From the NCBI GenBank assembly GCA_033782935.1, contig JAWQEG010001314.1, positions 620,001-684,000 of the forward strand: DNA of 64,000 nucleotides. The letters run 5' to 3'. Below the pieces are notes generated by a model. That model saw nothing but the letters and a program-made list of their open reading frames with translations, had not been told where the DNA came from and did not search any database. The position numbers were made by a program, and so were the translations under genes. Within the stretch, counting starts at the first letter, position 1. Each line of letters opens with the position of its first letter. The stretch comes from Petrolisthes cinctipes. Lineage: Eukaryota; Arthropoda; Malacostraca; Decapoda; Porcellanidae. This document shows positions 14,301 to 24,974 of this stretch, piece by piece.

Positions 14301-15524
14301 TCATATCTCAAATTCAGGCTCAGAACACCCGAAAATTCGATTTATTTGGGTCCCAGAAGCGATATGTACGTGTCTACTCTGTGTTAGAGTATTTTAAAAA
14401 TACAGGCCTAAAACATGCTCAAAATCGATATTTTGGGTGCCCAAAGTCGATATGTGCATGCATCTTCTGTACCCGTTTATATCTCAAATTCAGAATCAAA
14501 ACACCCGAATATTCGATATTTTTGGGTCCCAGAAGCAATCTGTACATACCTACTTCTTGCTAGAATGTTTTCAAGTTACACACCCAAAACATGCTCAAAA
14601 TCGATATTTTAGGTGCAAAAAGTCGATATGTGCATGCATCCTCTGTACCCGGTTATATCCCAAAATCTGGCTCAAAACCCCAGAAAATTCGATATTTTTG
14701 GGTCCCAGAAGCGATCTGTACATGCCTACTCAGTGCTAGAATATTTTCAAATTATACGCCAAAAACATACTAAAAATCGATATTTTGGGTGCCAAAGTCG
14801 ATATGTGCATGCATCTTCTGTACCCGATTATATCTCAAATTCAGGCTTAAAACACCCAAAAAATCGATATTTTTGGGTCCCAAAAGCCATCTGTACATGC
14901 ATACTCCGTGTTAGAGTATTTTCAAAATACAGGCCTAAAACATGATATAAATCGATATTTTAGCTGCCCAAATTCAATATGTGTATGCATCTTCTGTACC
15001 CTTCTATATCCCAAATTCAGGTTCAAAACACTCGAAAATTCGATATTTTTGGGTCCCAGAAGCAATCTGTACATGCCTACTTCTTGCTAGAAAGTTTTCA
15101 AGTTACAGACCCAAAACATGCTCAAAATCGATATTTTAGGTGCAAAAAGTCGATATATGCAAGCATCTTCTGTACTCGTTTATATCTCAAATTCAGGCTC
15201 AAAACACCCAAAAAATCGATATTTTTGGGTCCCAGAAGCGATCTGTACATGCATACTCCGTGTTAGAGTGTTTTTAAAATACAGGCCCAAAACATGCTGA
15301 AAATTGATATTTTAGGTGCACAAAGTCAATATGTGTATGCATTCTCTGTACCCGGTTATATCTCAAATTCAGGCTCAAAACACCCGAAAATTCAATATTT
15401 TTGGGTCCCAGAAGCGATCTGTACATGCCTACTCAGTGCTAGAATGTTTTCAAAATAGAGGCTCAGAACATGCTAAAAATCGATATTTTGGGTGCCCAAA
15501 GTCGATATGTGCATGAATCTTCTG
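10955..15524 (+). repeat. 26-monomer higher-order unit, copy 1 (about 4,569 bp)
   Basis: Private variants recur 4,569-4,570 bp downstream, for example the CTCGAAAGTTTTCATG variant at 12,801 and 17,370 and the AAGTCGTATG 2-bp loss at about 12,864 and 17,433. Copy 1 lacks one monomer relative to copy 2 near 13,790, where a hybrid joins GCATGCTTCTTC to CAAAGCACCTAAAA. It has one that copy 2 lacks near 14,050-14,230. Start and end are placed to about 50 bp because flanking monomers are similar. Confidence 0.85.
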
Positions 15525-18500
15525 TACCCGTTTATATCTCAAATTCAGGCTCAAAACACCCAAAAATTCGATATTTTTGGGTCCTAGAAGCGATCTGTAC
15601 GTGCATACTCCGTGTTAGAGTGTTTTTAAAATACAGGCCCAAAACATGCTGAAAATCGATATTTTATGTGCCCAAAGTCAATATGTGTATGCATCTTCTG
15701 TACCCGTGTATATCCCTAATTCAGGTTCAAAACACCAGAAAATTCAATATTTTGGGGTCCCAGAAGCGATCTGTACATGCCTACTCCTTGCTAGAATGTT
15801 TTCAAGATACAGACCCAAAACATGCTCAAAATCGATATTTTAAGTGCAAAAAGTCGATATGTGCATGCATCTTCTGTACCCGTTTATATCTCAATTTCAG
15901 ACTCAAAACTCCGAAAATTAGATTTTTTGGGTCCCTTAAGCAATCTGCACATGCCTACTCAGTGCTAGAATGTTTTTAAAATACAGGCCCAAAACATGCT
16001 ATAAATCGATATTTTAGGTGTCTAAAGTCGATATGTGCATGCATCTTCTGTACCCGTTTATATCTCAAATTCTGGCTCAAAACACCCAAAAAATCAATAT
16101 TTATGGGTCCCAGAAGCGATCTGTACATGCCTACTCCGTGTTAGAGTTTTTTCAAAATACAGACTCAAAACATGCTCAAAATCGATATTTTATGTGCCCA
16201 AAGTCGATATGTGCATGTATCTTCTGTACCCGTTTATATCTCAAATTCAGGCTCAAAACACCTGAAAATTCGATATTTTTTGGTCCCAGAAGCGATCTGT
16301 ACATGCATACTCCGTGTTGAAGTATTTTCAAAATACAGACCCAAAACATGCTCAAAATCGATATTATAGGTGCCCAAAGTCGATATGTGCATGCATCTTC
16401 TGTACCCGTTTATATCTCAAATTCAGGCTCAAAACACCAGAATATTCGATATTTTTGGGTCTCAAAAGCCATCAGTACATGCATACTCCGTGTTAGAGTA
16501 TTTTTAAAATACAGGCCTAAAACATGCTGTAAATCGATATTTTAGCTGCCCAAAGTCAATATGTGTATGCAACTTCTGTACCCGTCTATATCCCAAATTC
16601 AGGTTCAAAACACCAGAAAATTCGATATTTTTGGGTCCCAGAAGCAATCTGTACATGCCTATTCCTTGCTAGAATGTTTTCAAGATACAGACCCAAAACA
16701 TGCTCACAATCTATATTTTAAGTGCAAAAAGTCGATATGTGCATGCATCTTCTGTACCCGTTTATATCTCAAATTAGGGCTCAAAACTCCGAAAATTCGA
16801 TATTTTTGGGTCCCTTAATCGATCTGCACATGCCTACTCAGTACTAGAATGTTTTTAAAATACAGGCTTAAAACATGCTATAAATCGATATTTTAGGTGC
16901 CAAAGTCGATATGTGCATGCATCTTCTGTACCTGTTTATATCTCAAATTCAGGCTCAAAACATCCAAAAAATCGATATTTTTGTGTCCCAGAAGCGATCT
17001 GTACATGTCTGCACCGTGTTTGAGTATTTTCAAAATACAGGCCCAAAACATGCTCAAAATCGATATTTTAGGTGCCCGAAGTCGATATGTGCTTGCATCT
17101 TCTGTACCCGTTTATATCTCAAATTCAGACTCAAAACACCCGAATATTTGATATTTTTGGGTCCCAAAAGCCATCTGTACATGCATACTCCGTGTTAGAG
17201 TATTTTTAAAATACAGGCCTAAAACATGATGTAAATCGATATTTTAGCTGCCCAAAGTCAATATGTGTATGCATCTTCTGTACCCGTCTATATCTCAAAT
17301 TCAGGTTCAAAACACTCGAAAATTCGATATTTTTGAGTCCCAGAAGCAATCTGTACATGCCTACTTCTTGCTCGAAAGTTTTCATGATACAGACCCAAAA
17401 CATGCTCAAAAACGATATTTTAGGTGCAAAAAGTCGTATGTGCATGCATCTTATGTACCCGTTTATATCTCAAATTCAGGCTCAAAACACCCCAAAAAAT
17501 CGATATTTTTGTGTCCCAGAAGCGATCTGTACATGTCTACACCGTGTTATAGTATTTTCAAAATACAGGCCCAAAACATGCTCAAAATCGATATTTTAGG
17601 TGCCCAATGTCGATATGTGCATGCATTTTCTGTATCCGTTCATATCTCAAATTCAGTCTCAAAACACCCTAAAATTCGATTTATTTGGGTTCCAGAAGCG
17701 ATCTGTACGTGTCTACTCAGTGTTGGAGTATTTTGAAAATACAGGCCTAAAACATGCTTAAAATCGATATTTTAGGTGCAAAAAGTCGATATGTGCATGC
17801 ATCTTCTGTACCCGTTTATATCTCAAATTCAGAATCAAAACACCCGAATATTCGATGTTTTTGGGTCCCAAAAGCCATCTGTACATGCATACTCCGTGTT
17901 AGAGTATTTTCAAAATACAGGCCTAAAACATGCTGAAAATCGATATTTTAGCTGCCCAAAGTCAATATGTGTATGCATCTTCTGTACCCGTCTATATCTC
18001 AAATTCAGGTTCAAAACACTCGAAAATTCGATATTTTTGGGTCCCAGAAGCAATCTGTACATACCTACTTCTTGCTAGAATGTTTTCAAGATACACACCC
18101 AAAACATGCTCAAAATCGATATTTTAGGTGCAAAAAGTCGATATGTGCATGCATCTTCTGTACCCGTTTATATCTCAAATTCTGGCTTAAAACACCCGAA
18201 AATTCCATATTTTTGGGTCCCTTAAGCGATCTGTACATGCATACTCAGTGCTAGAATGTTTTCAAAATATAGTCTCAAAACATGCTAAAAATCGATATTT
18301 TATGTGTCCAAAGTCGATATGTGCATGCTTCTTCTGTACCCGTTTATATCTCAAATTCAGGCTGAAAACACCCGAAAATTCGATATTTATGGGTCCCAAA
18401 AGCGATCTGTACATGTCTACTCCGTGTTAGAGTATTTTTAAAATACAGGTCCAAAACATACTAAAAATCGATATTTTAGGTGCCCAAAGTCGATATGTGC

Positions 18501-20094
18501 ATGCATCTTCTGTACCCGTTTATATCTCAAATTCAGGCTCAAAGCACCTAAAATTCAATATTTTTGGTTCCCAGAAGCTATCTGTACGTGCATACTCCGT
18601 GTTAGAGTGTTTTTAAAATAGAGGCCCAAAACATGCTGTAAATCGATATTTTAGCTGCCAAAAGTCTATATGTGTATGCATCTTCTGTACCCGTCTATAT
18701 CCCAAATTCAGGTTCAAAACACTCGAAAATTCAATATTTTTGGGTTCCAGAAGCAATCTGTACATGCCTACTTCTTGCTAGAATGTTTTCAAAATACAGG
18801 CCCAAAACATGCTCAAAATCGATATTTTAGGTGCCCAAAGTCGATATGTGCATGCATCTTCTGTACCCGTTCATATCTCAAATTCAGGCTCAGAACACCC
18901 GAAAATTCGATTTATTTGGGTCCCAGAAGCGATATGTACGTGTCTACTCCGTGTTAGAGTATTTTAAAAGTACAGGCCTAAAACATGCTCAAAATCGATA
19001 TTTTGGGTGCCCAAAGTCGATATGTGCATGCATCTTCTGTACCCGTTTATATCTCAAATTCAGAATCAAAACACCCGAATATTCGATATTTTTGGGTCCC
19101 AGAAGCAATCTGTACATACCTACTTCTTGCTAGAATGTTTTCAAGTTACACACCCAAAACATGCTCAAAATCGATATTTTAGGTGCAAAAAGTCGATATG
19201 TGCATGCATCCTCTGTACCCGGTTATATCCCAAAATCTGGCTCAAAACCCCAGAAAATTCGATATTTTTGGGTCCCAGAAGCGATCTGTACATGCCTACT
19301 CAGTGCTAGAATATTTTCAAATTATACGCCAAAAACATACTAAAAATCGATATTTTGGGTGCCAAAGTCGATATGTGCATGCATCTTCTGTACCCGATTA
19401 TATCTCAAATTCAGGCTTAAAACACCCAAAAAATCGATATTTTTGGGTCCCAAAAGCCATCTGTACATGCATACTCCGTGTTAGAGTATTTTCAAAATAC
19501 AGGCCTAAAACATGATATAAATCGATATTTTAGCTGCCCAAATTCAATATGTGTATGCATCTTCTGTACCCTTCTATATCCCAAATTCAGGTTCAAAACA
19601 CTCGAAAATTCGATATTTTTGGGTCCCAGAAGCAATCTGTACATGCCTACTTCTTGCTAGAAAGTTTTCAAGTTACAGACCCAAAACATGCTCAAAATCG
19701 ATATTTTAGGTGCAAAAAGTCGATATGTGCAAGCATCTTCTGTACTCGTTTATATCTCAAATTCAGGCTCAAAACACCCAAAAAATCGATATTTTTGGGT
19801 CCCAGAAGCGATCTGTACATGCATACTCCGTGTTAGAGTGTTTTTAAAATACAGGCCCAAAACATGCTGAAAATTGATATTTTAGGTGCACAAAGTCAAT
19901 ATGTGTATGCATTCTCTGTACCCGGTTATATCTCAAATTCAGGCTCAAAACACCCGAAAATTCAATATTTTTGGGTCCCAGAAGCGATCTGTACATGCCT
20001 ACTCAGTGCTAGAATGTTTTCAAAATAGAGGCTCAGAACATGATAAAAATCGATATTTTGGGTGCCCAAAGTCGATATGTGCATGAATCTTCTG
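15525..20094 (+). repeat. 26-monomer higher-order unit, copy 2 (about 4,570 bp)
   Basis: Tandem copy of about 10955-15524. Near 18,790 it carries a hybrid monomer joining a class-2 left part (CTTCTTGCTAGAATG) to a class-1 right part (AAAATACAGGCCC); copy 1 has one additional monomer there. Near 18,360-18,535 it keeps a monomer lost from copy 1. The match to copy 1 ends at about 20,130, where GTGTCCCAGAAG replaces GGGTCCTAGAAG. Most of this unit is also the start of the 75-monomer unit. Confidence 0.85.
15558..15582. other. Perfect version of the 25-bp dyad
   Basis: In this monomer the left arm is ACCCAAAAAT, so all ten arm positions pair with ATTTTTGGGT around the TCGAT centre. It is one of several copies with a G-to-A change that completes the palindrome. 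Copies with CACCCAAAAAATCG keep 9-bp arms with a 7-base centre. Confidence 0.8.
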
Positions 20095-21447
20095 TACCCG
20101 TTTATATCTCAAATTCAGGCTCAAAACACCCAAAAATTCGATATTTTTGTGTCCCAGAAGCGATCTGTACGTGTCTACTCCGTGTTAGAGTATTTTCAAA
20201 ATACAGGCCCAAAATATGCTCAAAATCGATATTTTAGCTTCCCAAAGTCAATATGTGTATGCATCTTCTGTACCCGTTTATATCTCAAATTCAGGCTCAA
20301 AACACCCAAAAAATCAATATTTATGGGTCCCAGAAGCGATCTGTACATGCCTACTCCGTGTTAGAGTTTTTTCAAAATACAGACTCAAAACATGCTCAAA
20401 ATCGATATTTTATGTGCCCAAAGTCGATATGTGCATGTATCTTCTGTACCCGTTTATATCTCAAATTCAGGCTCAAAACACCCAAAAATTCAATATTTTT
20501 GGGTCCCAGAAGCGATCTGTACATGCATACTCCGTGTTGAAGTATTTTCAAAATACAGGCCCAAAACATGCTCAAAATCGATATTTTAGGTGCCCAAAGT
20601 CGATATGTGCATGCATCTTCTGTACCCGTTTATATCTCAAATTCAGGCTCAAAACACCCGAAAATTCAATATTTTTGGGTACCAGAAGCGATCTGTACGT
20701 GCATACTCCGTGTTAGAGTGTTTTTAAAATAGAGGCCCAAAACATGCTTAAAATCGATATTTTAGCTGAATAAAGTCAATATGTGTATGCATCTTCTGTA
20801 CCCGTCTATATCCCAAATTCAGGTTCAAAACACTCGAAAATTCGATATTTTTGGGTCCCAGAAGCAATCTGGACATGCCTACTTCTTGCTAGAAAGTTTT
20901 CAAGATACAGACCCAAAACATGCTCAAAATCGATATTTTAGGTGCAAAAAGTCGATATGTTTATGCATCTTCTGTACCCGTTTATATCTCAAATTCAGGC
21001 TCAAAACACCCAAAAAATCGATATTTTTGTGTCCCAGAAGCGATCTGTACATGTCTACACCGTGTTAGAGTATTTTCAAAATACAGGCCCAAAACATGCT
21101 CAAAATCGATATTTTAGGTGCCCAAAGTCGATATGTGCATGCATTTTCTGTACCCGTTCATATCTCAAATTCAGGCTCAGAAAACCCGAAAATTCGATTT
21201 ATTTGGGTCCCAGAAGCGATCTGTACGTGTCTACTCCGTGTTAGAGTATTTTAAAAATACAGGCCTAAAACATGCTCAAAATCGATATTTTGGGTGCCCA
21301 AAGTCGATATGTGCATGCATCTTCTGTACTCGTTTATTTCTCAAATTCAGAATCAAAACACCCGAATATTCGATGTTTTTGGGTCCCAAAAGCCATCTGT
21401 ACATGCATACTCCGTGTTAGAGTATTTTCAAAATACAGGCCTAAAAC

Positions 21448-22150
21448 ATGCTGAAAATCGATATTTTAGCTGCCCAAAGTCAATATGTGTATGCATCTTC
21501 TGTACCCGTCTATATCTCAAATTCAGGTTCAAAACACTCGAAAATTCGATATTTTTGGGTCCCAGAAGCAATCTGTACATACCTACTTCTTGCTAGAATG
21601 TTTTCAAGATACACACCCAAAACATGCTCAAAATCGATATTTTAGGTAAAAAAAGTCGATATGTGCATGCATCTTCTGTACCCGTTTATACCTCAAATTC
21701 AGGCTCAAAACACCCGAAAATTCCATATTTTTGGGTCCCTTAAGCGATCTGTACATGCATACTCAATGCTAGAATGTTTTCAAAATATAGGCTCAAAACA
21801 TGCTAAAAATCGATATTTTAGGTGTCCAAAGTCGATATGTGCATGCTTCTTCTGTACCCGTTTATATCTCAAATTCAGGCTGAAAACACCGGAAAATTCG
21901 ATATTTTTGGGTCCCAAAAGCGATCTGTACATGTCTACTCCGTGTTAGAGTATTTTTAAAATACAGGCCCAAAACATACTAAAAATCGATATTTTAGGTG
22001 CCCAAAGTCGATATGTGCATGCATCTTCTGTACCCGTTTATATCTCAAATTCAGGCTCAAAACACCTAAAATTTAATATTTTTGGGTCCCAGAAGCTATC
22101 TGTACGTGCATACTCCGTGTTAGAGTGTTTTTAAAATAGAGGCCCAAAAC
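21448..22150 (+). repeat. 4-monomer duplication, copy 1 (703 bp)
   Basis: Monomer starts at 21448, 22151 and 22854 are spaced exactly 703 bp, and the intervening monomers match in order. Copy 1 has CACCTAAAATTTAATATTTT near 22,065; copy 2 has CACATAAAATTCAATATTTT near 22,768. The long-unit copy at 34,635 onward contains only one version. Confidence 0.85.
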
Positions 22151-22853
22151 ATGCTGTAAATCGATATTTTAGCTGCCAAAAGTCAATATGTGTATGCATC
22201 TTCTGTACCCGTCTATATCTCAAATTCAGGTTCAAAACACTCGAAAATTCGATATTTTTGGGTCCCAGAAGCAATCTGTACATACCTACTTCTTGCTAGA
22301 ATGTTTTCAAGATACACACCCAAAACATGCTCAAAATCGATATTTTAGGTGCAAAAAGTCGATATGTGCATGCATCTTCTGTACCCGTTTATATCTCAAA
22401 TTCAGGCTCAAAACACCCGAAAATTCCATATTTTTGGGTCCCTTAAGCGATCTGTACATGCATACTCAGCGCTAGAATGTTTTCAAAATATAGGCTCAAA
22501 AGTTGCTAAAAATCGATATTTTAGGTGTCCAAAGTCGATATGTGCATGCTTCTTCTGTACCCGTTTATATCTCAAATTCAGGCTGAAAACACCCGAAAAT
22601 TCGATATTTTTGGGTCCCAAAAGCGATCTGTACATGTCTACTCCGTGTTAGAGTATTTTTAATATACAAGCCCAAAACATACTAAAAATCGATATTTTAG
22701 GTGCCCAAAGTCGATATGTGCATGCATCTTCTGTACCCGTTTATATCTCAAATTCAGGCTCAAAACACATAAAATTCAATATTTTTGGGTCCCAGAAGCT
22801 ATCTGTACGTGCATACTCCGTGTTAGAGTGTTTTTAAAATAGAGGCCCAAAAC
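22151..22853 (+). repeat. 4-monomer duplication, copy 2 (703 bp)
   Basis: Tandem copy of 21448-22150. It is followed at 22854 by a monomer reading ATGCAGTAAATCG, the same as at 35338 in the second long unit. The second long unit therefore joins the left part of copy 1 to the sequence after copy 2, as expected from deletion by unequal exchange. Confidence 0.85.
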
Positions 22854-24798
22854 ATGCAGTAAATCGATATTTTAGCTGCCAAAAGTCAATATGTGTATGC
22901 ATCTTCTGTACCCGTCTATATCCCATATTCAGGTTCAAAACACCCGAAAATTCGATATTTTTGGGTTCCAGAAGCAATCTGTACATGCCTACTTCTTGCT
23001 AGAATGTTTTCAAGATACACACCCAAAACATGCTCAAAATCGATATTTTAGGTGCAAAAAGTCGATATATGCATGCATCTTCTGTACCCATTTATATCTC
23101 AAATTCAGGCTCAGAACACCCGAAAATTCGATTTATTTGGGTCCCAGAAGCGATATGTACGTGTCTACTCCGTGTTAGAGTATTTTAAAAATACAGGCCT
23201 AAAACATGCTCAAAATCGATATTTTGGGTGCCCAAAGTCGATATGTGCATGCATCTTCTGTACCCGTTTATATCTCAAATTCAGAATCAAAACACCCGAA
23301 TATTCGATATTTTTGGGTCCCAGAAGCAATCTGTACATACCTACTTCTTGCTAGAATGTTTTCAAGTTACACACCCAAAACATGCTCAAAATCGATATTT
23401 TAGGTGCAAAAAGTCGATATGTGCATGCATCTTCTGTACCCGTTTATATCTCAAATTCAGGCTCAAAACACCCGAAAATTCGATTTATTTGGGTCCCTGA
23501 AGCGATCTGTACGTGCATACTCCATGTTAGAGTGTTTTTAAAATATAGTCCAAAAACATGCTGAAAATCGATATTTTAGGTGCCCAAAGTCAATATGTGT
23601 ATGCATCTTCTGTACCCGTGTATATCCCTAATTCAGGTTCAAAACACCCAAAAAATCGATATTTTTGTGTCCCAGAAGCGATCTGTACATGTCTATACCG
23701 TGTTAGAGTATTTTCAAAATACAGGCCCAAAACATGCTCAAAATCGATATTTTAGGTGCCCAAAGTCGATATGTGCATGCATCTTCTGTACCCGTTTATA
23801 TCTCAAATTCAGACTCAAAACACCCGATTATTCGATATTTTTGGGTCCCAAAAGCCATCTGTACATGCATACTCCGTGTTAGAGTATTTTCAAAATACAG
23901 GCCTAAAACATGCTGTAAATCGATATTTTAGCTGCCCAAAGTCGATATGTGCATGCATCTTCTGTACCCGTTTATATCTCAAATTCAGGCTCAAAATACC
24001 CAAAAAATCGATATTTTTGTGTCCCAGAAGCGATCTGTACATGTTTACACCGTGTTATAGTATTTTTAAAATACAGGCCCAAAACATGCTCAAAATCGAT
24101 GTTTTAGGTGCAAAAAGTCGATATGTGCATGCATCTTCTGTACCCGTTCATATCACAAATTCAGGCTCAGATCACCCGAAAATTCAATTTATTTGGGTCC
24201 CAGAAGCGATCTGTACGTGTCTACTCAGTGTTAGAGTATTTTAAAAATTCAGGCCCAAAACATGCTCAAAATTGATATTTTGGGTGCCCAAAGTCGATAT
24301 GTGTATGCATCTTCTGTACCCGTGTATATCCCTAATTCTGGTTCAAAACACCAGAAAATTCGATATTTTTGGGTCCCAGAAGCGATCTGTACATGCCTAC
24401 TCCTTGCTAGAATGTTTTCAAGATACAGACCCAAAACATTCTCAAAATCGATATTTTAAGTGCAAAAAGTCGATATGTGCATGCATCTTCTGTACCCGTT
24501 TATATCTCAAATTCAGGCTCAAAAATCCAAAAATTCGATATTTTTAGGTCCCTTAAGCGATCTGCATATGCCTACTCAGTGCTAGAATGTTTTTAAAATA
24601 CAGGCTTAAAACATGCTCAAAAATGATATTTTAGGTGTGAAAAGTCGATATGTGCATGCATCTTCTGTACTCGTTTATATCTCAAATTCAGGCTCAAAAC
24701 ACCCAAAAAATCGATATTTTTGTGTCCCAGAAGCGATTTGTACATGCATACTCCGTGTTAGAGTATTTTCAAAATACAGGCCCAAAACATGCTCAAAA

Positions 24799-24886
24799 TC
24801 GATATTTTAGGTGCCCAAAGTCGATATGTGCATGCATCTTCTGTACCCGTTTATATCTCAAATTCAGTCTCAAAACACCCGAAAAT
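24799..24886 (+). repeat. Half-monomer A (88 bp) of the representative copy
   Basis: Monomer positions 11-98. The consensus version aligns without gaps to the following 88 bp at 59 of 88 positions by hand count. Shared blocks are TCGATATTTT at the start, CGAT-TGT-CATGC in the middle and CAGGC-CAAAACA near the end. A-specific features are TGCATGCA and CTGTACCCG. The halves are offset by exactly half of 176, which is the evidence that the monomer descends from a dimer of an 88-bp unit. Confidence 0.85.
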
Positions 24887-24901
24887 TCGATATTTTTGGG
24901 T
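24877..24901. other. 25-bp dyad symmetry centred on TCGAT (consensus form)
   Basis: Left arm ACCCGAAAAT, 5-base centre TCGAT, right arm ATTTTTGGGT. Nine of ten arm positions pair; the only mismatch is the G at the fifth base of the left arm. The element recurs in most monomers at monomer positions 89-113 and straddles the boundary between half A and half B. Its role is unknown. Cruciform formation or binding by a dimeric protein is inference. Confidence 0.75.
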
Positions 24902-24974
24902 CCCAGAAGCGATCTGTACATGCCTACTCCGTGTTAAAGTATTTTCAAAATACAGGCACAAAACATGCTGAAAA
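24887..24974 (+). repeat. Half-monomer B (88 bp) of the representative copy
   Basis: Monomer positions 99-176 plus the first 10 bp of the next monomer. It starts with the same TCGATATTTT as half A. It carries CTGTACATG where A has a CATGCATC-type sequence nearby, and the dyad GTATTTTCAAAATAC where A has TTTATATCTCAAATT. A and B halves appear to alternate strictly: all long-range offsets measured here are multiples of 176 rather than odd multiples of 88, so exchange between A and B halves seems to have stopped. Confidence 0.85.
24939..24953. other. 15-bp dyad GTATTTT-N-AAAATAC
   Basis: Seven-base arms GTATTTT and AAAATAC pair perfectly around a single central base, C here. In other class-1 monomers the central base is T (for example 4,721-4,735) or A (for example 14,389-14,403), while both arms stay intact. 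In class-2 monomers the element reads ATGTTTTCAAGATAC and the symmetry is lost. A palindrome with a free centre and constrained arms suggests, but does not prove, selection or a structural role. Confidence 0.75.

Larger units (their letters stand above)
24789..24964 (+). repeat. Representative near-consensus 176-bp monomer
   Basis: This copy is exactly 176 bp and differs from my hand-built consensus at only about three positions: a T in CAGTCTC, an A in GTTAAAG and an A in GGCACAAAAC. Landmarks in monomer coordinates are TCGATATTTT at 11-20, TGCATGCA at 41-48, CTGTACCCG at 53-61, a 25-bp dyad at 89-113, TCGATATTTT again at 99-108, TGTACA at 127-132 and the dyad GTATTTTCAAAATAC at 151-165. It is given as the reference for reading other entries. 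Most monomers differ from it at several to about twenty positions by inspection. Confidence 0.95.

Noticed and set aside
24841..24905. Possible CENP-B boxes: CCCGTTTATATCTCAAA read on the minus strand, and ATTCGATATTTTTGGG on the plus strand.
   Set aside because: Each matches only 7 of the 9 core bases by hand count. About one such match is expected by chance every few hundred bases, and the mismatches fall in essential positions.
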